Source of the DNA: Pleurobrachia bachei
Lineage: Eukaryota > Ctenophora > Tentaculata > Cydippida > Pleurobrachiidae
NCBI GenBank assembly: GCA_000695325.1
Contig: AVPN01000402.1
Location: 22,437-52,787 of the forward strand
Length of the DNA: 30,351 nt
Direction: 5' to 3'
Part shown: piece after piece, positions 1 through 9,525 of the stretch
How positions within the stretch are numbered: position 1 is the first letter of the stretch
Layout: each line of letters begins with the position of its first letter
The notes under the pieces: generated by a model
Databases searched by the model: none
What the model was told of the DNA's origin: nothing
Seen by the model: the letters and a program-made list of their open reading frames with translations, nothing else
Made by a program: the position numbers and the translations under genes

Positions 1-746
1 AAAAAATAATAGAATTTTTAATCGGGCGCGCAAATACAACGCCGCGCTGGTCTCTTCTGCGCGTGGTGTCCCATGCGCGTGGTCTCTTCTGGATGGGGAT
101 CTCTCTTTGATCTGGTGCGCTCTTTGATCTGGTCCGCTCTTGGGTGCTCTTGGAGGCTCTTGAACTTTATTATGGTTCCTTATAAAGTTGTGGAAAACGT
201 TAAAATCTGGGTGCCTTTCATTGCTAACAATTCGTAGTTTTGGCGCGCGCGACGGGTTAGGGCTATCCGTTAGGGTTTGGTTTGAGGGGTTCGGTTAGGG
301 TTATCGATTCTCTATCAGATGCCGTTTAGTTTACTCGAATTGGCCATGTGGTTGCGTGGCTATAGCCGTTTGAAAAAAGTCGGTCTAAGTAGACTCTTTT
401 GGTAGCGCGCACCTGTAAAGTCGCTGCGAGGCACCCAGATTATAATCGCGCCCGGCCATTTTGGGTGGGAATTTGGGCCGTGTGTAGGGCTTCTGCGCCG
501 TTCTTTACTGCTTTCTTGAGACTTGACTCTTGAGACTTCACTAGTGAGTGGTATATTAATGCATAAATTACAAAGCTTCAAAAATGCAAAGCAAAACACG
601 TTTTTCTTGAAAAACAGAATAATAACAGTATAATAAGTTTATCAATTAATAATGGGTACATTGTGATTATGTATAATGTTACACCAGTATTACACAAAGG
701 AAAAATGATTAATTATCATGTATAAAACATGATGTCATGATAATTA
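1..746. other. 3' flank of the GPCR gene, no gene recognised
   Basis: This stretch lies downstream of the minus-strand GPCR stop codon. Positions 1-300 are CpG-rich, with several GCGCG motifs and a near-repeat of 'gcgcgtggt' around 59 and 76. Four TTAGGG-type hexamers are scattered between about 255 and 303. Around 517-545 there is a short direct repeat of 'cttgagact'. A 79-codon minus-strand open frame at 360-599 has no recognisable domain and I do not call it a gene. The GPCR 3'UTR presumably occupies the upper part, but I see no polyadenylation signal close to the stop. Confidence 0.5.
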
Positions 747-3554
747 TTAGTTCATGGCAGAGCATAATCCCGAGTCTTTAGAGTGAGCACTTTCACCCTG
801 ATAGATGTAACAGTCTTTATCTTCCTCTATCTTAGGCGGGGCAGGAGCAGTACCCCCCTCACCGCTGACAGACGGCTTTTGATCCGCCATCTCAATCGAA
901 GACGGGCCCTTCTTCTTCTTACTTTTCTTCATATTCTCTCTCTTTGCTTCTGCGCTGAAATCCTGCTGTGGGTGGTCGGAGTCCCGTGAAAGGGAGTTGT
1001 TCCACTGAGCTTCAACGCTATTCTGGCAGTTACGCAGGAACACGGAGAATTTAGATCGAGCAAACCTTCCAAAGCCCTTGTGGACAAAAGAGTAGAGCAG
1101 GGGGTTACCAAAGATGCTCAGGTAATAAAAGTGGATCTGGATTTTGTCCAAAAGGAGGAAGGTTCCCGGGCTGACTGCTTTCGAAACGCTCATCAAGATG
1201 ATCAGAATACTGGGCAACCAAGACGCCACAAAGAGACCTGACACGCTTGACACCGTCATGAGGGCCTGGTTAGTTGATAGATCCTTGAATCTCTTCTTCG
1301 CGATTATATACATTGCTATGTTGATCAAGATAATTGATATGAATGGAATCAGCATTTGCATGACTACACCAATAAGAGCAGCCGTCTTGACATCAGTTCT
1401 GGAGTTCCCAGAATATTCGATATCGCACGCCGAGATACCAGGTTTAAAGTATACATCAATGTTCAAGCTTAGAGACACGACTGTACCCAGGCAAGAGTAT
1501 GCCCACAGGATAAGAGCCAGGATGGTGGCCTTGTTCCGAACAGAAAGGGAAAACCGGAGAGGGAACATACAACGAAGGAGCCGGTGGACGGAGATGGTTA
1601 GGATGAAGTTCATTGATGCCAGGGTGCTGATCATGACAGTGTTTGCTACGAACTGACAAATCCCACGTCCTAGCACCCACCTGGAGGGGGAAAAGAATTA
1701 GAAGTTTAGAATGTTATTAAAATAGGGAATAATCATTTAGGCAAGAGCATCAAAATTCAAAATATCAGTGTGTAACAAGCATAATGATAAGATTATTGCT
1801 ATAGATTGGCTCCCACGTTTCCACTTACCCTCTTCCAAAATGAACGGTCAGAGATGGAAATATCCTCAGACAAACGTAGAAAATATCGGCGATGGCTAAA
1901 TGTCGTACGAACACCATAGTAATGCTGTCCAGACTGAACACCGTGTACTTGAGGGTAGCTAGAATGACAATGAGATTTCCTCCAATTCCCATCACCAGTG
2001 CGAAGAGGGAAAATGTCGCAAAGATTATCGTCTCTGCCAGTGATACGTTCTCCTGGGAAAGAGAAAGAGTTGGGTTAGTGATCTGAAAACACGTTGTACA
2101 ACAGGATTTTTGAGATAGCACTGCAGTTCCCTTTAGAATATAAATTGTCTATAGATATGATAAAGAAAAGTTTACATTATTCATTGTTCTGATGGTATCT
2201 GGTCGTTATCAGGGTTAATAATACTAGAGTATGCATGGACTATTAGACTTAGTCTATGCCACATAATTCTTACGTGGATTCTTGATTCCCTATCTCCCTA
2301 TCAAGTGTTTGTATTTTACTATCAACTCTATTTCTGATCTCTCTGTCTCTCCCCCTTTCTCTCTCTCCCTCTATCTCTCAAGTTTGTATTGTTCATTATA
2401 TTATATATTATTTTTTATTTTAGGGGGGGGGGGCGCGAGCGGCGGCGGTGCAACAGCACAATCTCAAGTATATCGACTATCGTTATAGCGATCTCTATAT
2501 CCATCTCCCCCTCGCTCTTTCCCTTTCTCTCTTTCTCTATACAAGTATTGTGGTGACAAATATATGGAGACTCTGGTACTATGGAAATTGTTTTAGTATA
2601 AAAGTAGAGGGAGTGGAGAAGCCAAGGAAATAAACATTTGATCTCAATCCCGACTAGAAGTTGTACACATGCACGTACAACAGACTGATCACCTCCACGA
2701 TTCCAATTTCCACGAAGTGAGATTGTTGCTTTTACTAAGTAAAGATAGCAAATGATATTTTGTTAAATTAACTAAGCAATAAACATTGATCTTTGATCTG
2801 GTCATTGTCTATTTCTCAGCTAACTTTAGTAATAGGTAGTATACCATGTTGTACAAAAGGTCGATAAAAACAAATTTGTAATAAAAATAAAAAGTTGGGG
2901 AGGAACTTTTAACTTTCTGACATTTCATCTCGTTAAAGTGATGTCAGAGTAACAGAGTGGGTAACTTGCAGAATAGAATGAGAATGCAGATATGTGTTAC
3001 AACATGATGTAGCTATATTTCGACACCTACTACAGCTGCAACACCTCAGGGCTGGAGTTTGCAACCATGTGTTTAACAGTGCAAGGAAGTTCTAATAAAA
3101 CCAAGTCACATTAAATTGTCTATATTGCACATGGTTTGATATATGACTTCTTTTCAAGTCTGGAATAAGGCCATAAGGAGTGAAAATTCGGCCAAAAGTC
3201 AAGACTCAATGCATATTCTCTTATACTGATGCAAATGTAGGCTAGCAGACCTCTCGAGAACTGGGGTTCTTGTTGGCCGTTAAGGAAGGCGCTGCACTAC
3301 CCCACTCTGCACAATGAGTCGAGTGATCTGCAGCGTATGCCATGCGGTTGGTAATTTTGCCGACGCACGAATGTCGCAAAGCTAAACAAGAGTGCGAGAT
3401 AATTTCTTTACCAATTGGCCAAGTGGCAAATGGCAAGTGTACTTACTCGATAGCAGAACTGTGAAGTATCAGTCCAATTCTCTCCTCCCACCTCGACCCC
3501 ACAGACGGAGGTGTTAGTGACCCAGCAGACATTCAGCGGATCAGAACTTGGCAT
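747..3554 (-). CDS. Class A (rhodopsin-like) GPCR, orphan, three coding exons
   Basis: Exons, in transcript order, are 3554-3447, 2052-1829 and 1680-747 (stop at 747-749), giving 421 residues. The first exon encodes a 36-residue N-terminus with sequons NTS and NWT and ends at cga|GTAAGT in phase 0. The second has the acceptor ctctttcccag and encodes TM1 (G61-N62 of the GN motif) and TM2 (LAIAD). The third, spliced in phase 2 at ECL1, encodes W-V-L-G-R-G-I-C (WxxG motif and the TM3 cysteine), HRL in place of DRY, TM4, the ECL2 cysteine in SACDIEY, TM5, SWLP in TM6 and NPLLY in TM7. A roughly 100-residue basic then acidic tail follows. Motif spacing makes a seven-helix plasma-membrane receptor very likely. 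The ligand cannot be told. The open frame could be extended upstream of 2052 through GTG codons, but the strong acceptor and the matching ATG exon argue for the spliced start. A 3' splice-like AG lies 7 bases before the ATG. Confidence 0.9.
2053..3446. other. Intron 1 of the GPCR gene, low-complexity content
   Basis: This 1.39 kb intron separates the N-terminal exon from the TM1-TM2 exon. It contains pyrimidine-rich tracts at 2337-2380 and 2507-2535 and a run of 11 G at 2423-2433 followed by CGCGAGCGGCGGCGG. The 16-base word 2444-2459 reappears inverted at 27548-27563. Open frames here are AT-rich or simple-sequence and have no domain. Confidence 0.6.
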
Positions 3555-4763
3555 CGCCGCGCTAGAAGGGGTGACAATGTTAGTCAATATACCTAGGCAA
3601 AGTTTTGTAGCGGAACAAAATTATAAGCTCTTGATAGAGAATGAGTTCTTAATTGTTAATGACGCATGAGTGGGAAAAGCTACGCATCAAGTGACAAGTA
3701 CACAGATTAAAACAGCCTCGATGGGAAAAACTCGCAGAAAAAAGCTGTGCGAACGTATTTTTAGTCCATCAAAAGATCAAAGCAGTCTAAAGAAATAACA
3801 AATTATAACAGTAACACCTGGGCCATGAAATTTAAAGTTTAGACAGTACTATTTCAAATCGTCTAAAGCGGGCCGACAAACAGTTTATTACACCTCTCTA
3901 GTAAACACATAGTACATAGTCTCTATCCCTCTCTCCCAAATGTTCTCAAAGTGTTTTAGAATTACAGTGCTATCCGACTTGCTGACGGGAGTGTCTCACA
4001 GTTATAGGGAATGATGTCGATGGAACATAAAGAAATGAACTCGATTGAAAGCCAAAAAGGAAAACTGAACTTTGCTCCCAGAAATTATCGGTTTCAATTC
4101 GAGTAGGAGATTTCCCTTTATCAACGGAAAATAGCCGATGTTTCCCATTCTAATATTCATAATAATAGTTGATTCAGGGGGTATAACGCACCTGCCCATA
4201 AATGCACCTCATATAATACTGATCTGTGATAAGTGGAGTGGCCGAGGCTGGACTCCAGACCTATAATTATGCTGAGGTAGTCGAGTCTCATAACATAGCA
4301 GTCATAAGGACACGTGCTTCGTATGTTTGGCAACAAAATTATCCTTGATGCGACTACGAAGTTGGACTTAATCTTACAATCATGTAATGCGATAGAAAAT
4401 AAGATGGCTTTAGTTAGCCGGCAAGAACTGCTAGGTCTGCAGACTATCAGACTGCAGACTATCAAATAGTTGACCCAAAATATGGAAATATGGATCCTAT
4501 ATTGAAGTGCAGTAGCTTACAGAGGTTTCGACACACACGCGTGATGACAAATCGCATGCTGCGTGTCGACGCAAAAGATAGCAAAGATAGGTGATAGTGT
4601 GAGTGAGAGAGAGAAAGAGAGAAATATAGCAAAGATAGGTGATGGTGAGTGAGAGAGAGAAGCTCCATGATGCTGTGCAGAGTCGTCTGCCGCAAAATAC
4701 AAAGCGTCATCGCTCCCGTCCCGGAATATATGCACTCTCTTTATTCCTCTATGTCTCTCTCTC

Positions 4764-4769
4764 ACTCAC

Positions 4770-4807
<38 letters not shown>
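4764..4807. repeat. CT microsatellite
   Basis: A nearly pure (CT)n tract, with a few CACT interruptions at its 5' end, is flanked by GA-rich tracts at 4595-4670 and 4917-4962. The opposed CT and GA tracts could pair in a hairpin. Confidence 0.9.
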
Positions 4808-4808
<1 letters not shown>

Positions 4809-6480
4809 ATCACTTTAGTCTCTTATCGTGTCAGCAGTGCAGAGCGTCAATACCTGGATGTGGCTTCGCAGCGAAGAAGAGCTGTAGAGGGATAGTGTGA
4901 GGGCAGATAGTGATAGGGAGAAAGAGAGAGAAAGGGGAGAGAGAGTCGAGAGAGAGAGATGATAGATAGATAGAAGGGGAATGTGAGGAAGATAGAGAGA
5001 ACTGCTCCTGGGAGATGTTGAGAGACTAAAAATGAGAACTCATCCCACGTGGTATTGTGCGTCACGTGGTTTCATAGACCTGGGAAGCCAAGCTTTCAGA
5101 TCAGCTATCGTGGACTCTTCGGTAGACAAGGGTAGATAGAACTATTCTCTATCACTCATTCTCAAATCTCAATTAAACAAATCAAATGTTCATCAGGTAC
5201 CTACATGAACTCTGTATTGTCTATACTACAGTTTTATAGTACGCTCTGTTTATGTCGGTATGATGACATGTCCTATCTTGTAATAACTACTCATATCCGC
5301 GTTTCAGATTTAGTAACACTTTTGTTGACATTTAAAATCCCAAAAAGCTCATTCTGTATACCATCACAGGAGGTGACATAATCATATACGGTATCTTTTT
5401 ACGTAATTTCTGTAATACAATCGTCTATATGGTATCATCCATGATGATGGAGTCATGCCACCCGCAGCAGTTGTCAATGCATCATCCCAAGATAGTGACA
5501 TCACCACCAAGATGAAGGCGTCATCATACAATATATTTCCTTTAGTACCAGGCTGCACTGGATCAAGTATAGATAACATCTGATAACGTACTGACATGAC
5601 GTGGTAGTGTTTGTGATGACAGCCACGTGATAACATGCATCTCTCTCCTTCTGACATGTCATGACACACCTATCACGTCCGCATCGCATGAACAAAGGTG
5701 TAGTATGGGTGCATGGGAGATCTGCAGAACAACTCGAAGTCCCAGTGAGCCATATTATATCCATTTCATTGGAGCACAAATGTATGTCTCTTGCAATAAC
5801 TGACTCATTTGCTGAGTCGCTTGACACTGTCTCCGTGCTCCAAAATCAACTCATTTGCAGCTCAGCTCTATACGACATTCTTCCACCAATATATGTCTTG
5901 CATTAGTAGCCCTTCGAAGAAAAGACTTGATAGTGCAGCTGATAAAGTTTGTATGATGTTCTGCTGCAGATAAATTGTGATATTGTGATAGCAACCAAGG
6001 CAAGGGAGAACTCCAGCTGTCTCTGTGAGTGAAGACAGTGGACAGAGCATGAATGTGGTGTGATCAAGCCAGACAAAAATCAGGGCTGCATGAACTAGTC
6101 TACTGTGTCTATACGTAGCAAAGTATATAAGAGGTTGAAAGTTAGTTTCTCTGTAGTTATTTACAAACAGTTTTCCAGAGTAAATATCAAATTATAAACT
6201 GGAATTTCTAAATGCTCATACCACTGCAAATCATCGCACCCGAAAGTTTCAACCGAATAGATCAGTTAATAAAGCGAGAGTTGTTAAATACCTGCAGCTG
6301 GTCACCATAGATCTGGGATATAAAGTAGAGAGAGTAAGAGAGAAAAAGAGAGAGAGAGAGTGAGAGAGAGGGAGAGAGGGAGACAAACACACAGGAAACA
6401 GAGCGAAAAAGTTGTGACACCAGAGTTATGGCTAAATGCCGACTAGTAACCGGCAGTATTCTCGGATTGCATTGAATAGA

Positions 6481-6510
6481 AAGATCGAATCGAATCGAAT
6501 CGAATCGAAG
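6481..6510. repeat. (GAATC)n pentanucleotide repeat
   Basis: Four to five tandem copies of the pentamer lie here, with degenerate copies continuing to about 6592. They occupy intergenic DNA. Confidence 0.85.
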
Positions 6511-6767
6511 GTTTTCGATCGCATAAAGGTGGAATCGAGATTGAATAGAAAATTGCTGATCGTTCAAAGATATTATATCGAAATCGAATCGAGGGGGGGA
6601 CATTAAGTATCGCCGGTTCCTACTACACTAGCAATCTCTATATCAGCTGGTTTTATTAGCATTTTCAAATAAAAGTGTAAAATGGGTTTTATCCAAAATA
6701 TGACAGTCAAAATAAAAAACAAAACGACTAAAACGTTTATCAATTTGACAGATACTGACAACTTTCA

Positions 6768-6893
6768 CTTAAAACCAGAAACCGAACGAATCAGGAAATA
6801 CCATGATCCCTGATTGGCTGAAAACCAGTCACGTGACCTTAATAACGAGTTCTGATTGGTTGTTTACTTGTGTCGGTCGGTTCCTGCTTAAAT
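6768..6893. mobile_element. MITE-like inverted-repeat element
   Basis: About 125 bases have imperfect terminal inverted repeats. The left end (6771-6795) carries ACCGAACGAATCAGGAAA, and the right end read in reverse carries GCAGGAACCGACCGACAC. Inside lie two CTGATTGG (inverted CCAAT) words flanking a palindromic GTCACGTGAC E-box at about 6829-6838. A second copy begins near 30303 and runs off the window with the same order of ACCGACCGAATCAGGAAATA and CCCTGATTGGCTGA, so it is a dispersed repeat. There is no coding capacity, so it would be non-autonomous. The target-site duplication is not clear. Confidence 0.55.
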
Positions 6894-8945
6894 TGGAAAT
6901 TGTTCAGCAGAATTCAGAAAATAAAGAAGTCTGCTGTAACTGCAGGTGTAACTTATGAAACCAATACCATTGAATAGTTTGCAGAAGGTATAACTGTAAC
7001 CGCATGGCATGTTGTGGCAGGTACTGCAGACTGAGACGAGTGTATCAGAACAGCTGCAATATCTTGACAAGATATATCTCCAAGTAGTTACAAGACGTAG
7101 ACAATTGACAACAATTGACATGGTAGAAGGGGTACCAAAATAAGGCGTGCCATGGTACACAAAAAGAGCTTAAAACGCGGGATAATTTACTGCATGGCTT
7201 GGGGGGGTTGAGTCGATTTGACGAGTTGTTGGAGAGAGAGAGAGAGATAGTCATGTGGGCACCAGATTTGGATTTATTCATGTAGTGGCTGTTGACAAGT
7301 TAATTCTCCCTTCTAGTCTGACAACTCCAGCCGACAAACTCTACAATGCAGGAAGCACTATAGCTGTATAGAATACTTGACTCTACTACCCACAAATATT
7401 AGTATTAGGTATATTATAAAATATGATGGTGCCGAATAATGGTATCAGGATAATGATAATTATGGTTCTTTAACTCTCTCGCTCGATATATAATTCATGA
7501 GGACATGAGACAACGTCTTGTAGTAAAGTTACATTAAAGCTATATTATAAGTGTAACATAAGTGAGATATTGTCACAGAAGTGTGCTACAACGACCGTGA
7601 GAAAGAAAAAGGAAATTATGGACAGTTTTGGACTCTGCGGAGACTACAAGACGTCAAGAAGCACTAATAATAAAATGATTGAAAACATACAACTACAAGT
7701 TCAGTTGAAACACGAAAGAGTTCCGGATATAGGAAGGGTACAAACCACTTCGACGCTCAACAATATATATAGTTAGACTGGACCTAGAATAATTGTGTTG
7801 CCCAAATTAGCCACCTGTTTGAATCATGTCCCTATCCTTGGTGCTATTTTCATAGAGAGAGGGACGGTTTGTGAGAGAGACGGTTTGTGAGAGAGAAATG
7901 ATAGTTCTCGAAGGAAAGTCACAATCTGACAAATGAACCCTTAATGAGCTAACAATATGTTTACATATTATTTGTGTTTGTCAGTACAGTTTTATTTAGT
8001 CCCTTCAATATATCACCAGATGTGAGATGCACTCAACAATTGTTGCACCCAGTCAAGCGCGAGTTAAAGCATGTAATAGTTCGATCAAATAACACCACCC
8101 TGACTGCATTTAGTTGAACCGATTAACAGCAATGAGTGAATGTGGAGGGAGTGACCTCGCGTGGGTCAGAGTTTTATCAGGCATAGACGACTCGAGATTT
8201 TCCAAATTGAACAATTTCAAAATAGCTGATCTCGAGAGAGTGTGAGTGAACGCATTGAGTTCAAACTTCAAATTCAATCCTGAACCCCATCGAGGTCATG
8301 ACTATGAGTCATGACCGTTCAGTGATCAGAGACTCAGAGGTTCTTTTACTCCTGATTCTTGTAATAAACGTCGCGCGCGGTTCGTTTTTCATCGACCAGA
8401 AGGCGCGATTTTCCCACGATGGGAATTTACTTCATGGTTCGTAAAATGCCAGGCGCTACTTTCAGCAAAGTCCACTGCAAACTTAATCGCGCGTTCGATT
8501 CGTAATGCGCGCGGTTCGGATAGCGTACCGTTCGGCCCAATCTTTCAAAATTGAAAATTTGTAACTTTTTTTGAACTTTTGAGTTTTGAAACGTTTTTTT
8601 GGGGGCCAGAGGCCAAGCTTCCAAGGGTTGGGGCATTTCTACTAAAAATTCCTGAAACGGGCACTTTCTTACGCAAATGCCTAGGACTAGTTGGGGCATT
8701 TCTAAATGCTTAGAAAATGTGTGGAAATCGGCCTGTGGTCCATAAACTCCTGCCGCTGCTCATGCTCCTAAAAACTGGTGATTCCCATTTCCCTCCGGCC
8801 CCCTGGAAAACTTCCGTCTCGACTCTCGCGGTCTCTGTTTTTATTCTAATCAATTACTGATCTGAGCCAATGCATACAGTAAGCTTGCCATTGATAGATA
8901 CACCGAAATTTTTTTTGATTTGAATATCCATCAATTATTAGCACA
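6894..8945. other. Intergenic region, no gene recognised; probable promoter area at its 3' end
   Basis: This is mostly AT-rich DNA without a supportable gene. Small features are a GA run at 7229-7248 and a twice-repeated 'gacggtttgtgagaga' near 7862-7895. Around 8340-8530 the DNA becomes CpG-richer (several GCGCG words). The word 'ttggggcatttct' occurs twice, near 8629 and 8690. The CpG-rich stretch upstream of the 8946 start codon may hold the promoter of the SMIM30-like gene. That is inferred from position only. Confidence 0.4.
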
Positions 8946-9277
8946 ATGAAATCTCTGTTGCTGGTGTTGATAATCATCCTAATTGCGTGTGTACAACCCG
9001 TTGCTGCGTTCGATTCTGGAGATGGTTTTGCTCTCATAATCGGGATGACCCTTGGTATGTTAAGGCATGCACGACAATTGTTTCAGTAAACATGGGACTT
9101 GTCACCCAATTATTTGTATTTATATTTGTATTTTGTAATTTCATAATACATAATAAGATTCAATCCGATGTGTTGTAACGAGCAGTATTCCATTTTACAA
9201 GATCTCTCTTTTCGTCAGGAGTATTGGGTGTTTTGGCGTGCATTGGAGCACACTCGAGACGCCAACAGGTCTACTGA
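8946..9277 (+). CDS. SMIM30-like small integral membrane protein (micropeptide)
   Basis: There are two exons, 8946-9054 and 9219-9277, joined at a phase 1 GTATGT...CAG intron, giving 55 residues. Residues 1-21 form a signal peptide (MKSLLLVLIIILIACV, then PVAA). They are followed by an FDSGDG loop, a single membrane segment (about residues 28-46) and the basic tail HSRRQQVY. The pattern xxSGD-x-FALIIG...L-x-CIG-x-x-SRR matches my memory of vertebrate SMIM30 (EAGDAIALLLG...CACLGVYARKR) in spacing and length (about 59 residues in human). From that family I infer an endoplasmic-reticulum or secretory-membrane protein; the molecular role is not settled. The intron falls inside the membrane segment. 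Both exons are too short to be found as single open frames. No other reading was competitive. Confidence 0.82.
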
Positions 9278-9525
9278 TCACTCAACACACCATTATTTTA
9301 CTACTGGCGAGACAACTTTACTCCTGGCGAGATTCCTTTTGAACTGTTTATTTTTTAGACGACACATCCAGATTACAAAAACAAACTTGTGTGCATGTTT
9401 TATTTTTCTAAAGCTGTTTTAGTTTAAAATCTATATTTTGATAAATTCATCATTCTTTCAAATTACGCTCTATTAATTAAATACATCTGCAGAATGTTAA
9501 TTAACCCAAACTATTCCCTTTAGCA

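Larger units (their letters stand above)
3562..6767. other. Intergenic region with simple repeats, no gene recognised
   Basis: About 3.2 kb lie upstream of the GPCR start. Both strands were read. The open frames (for example minus-strand 4002-4465 and 5382-5827) lack recognisable domains, convincing splice partners or hydrophobic patterning, and several run through microsatellites. GA/CT-rich tracts lie at 4595-4670, 4764-4807 and 4917-4962, and a GA tract at 6328-6384. A (GAATC)n pentamer tract lies at 6483-6509 with a degenerate echo near 6571-6592. A distal GPCR 5'UTR exon could be hidden here, because an acceptor-like ccccttctag ends at 3562 just before the start codon. Confidence 0.45.

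Noticed and set aside
1144-1656. 170-codon plus-strand open frame
   Set aside because: It is a shadow of the GPCR third exon, whose minus-strand motifs (HRL, SWLP, NPLLY) are decisive.
4002-5827. Several minus-strand open frames of 65-108 codons
   Set aside because: They have no domains, no consistent splice partners and low-complexity or repeat content.
8470-8500. tRNA-like B-box word gcgttcgattcg
   Set aside because: No cloverleaf can be formed with the upstream sequence and no A-box is present.
8427-8699. 90-codon minus-strand frame in CpG-rich DNA
   Set aside because: It has no recognisable motif and lies where the promoter of the SMIM30-like gene is expected.
9168-9422. 84-codon plus-strand frame
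   Set aside because: It overlaps the SMIM30-like second exon in another frame and starts in the intron.
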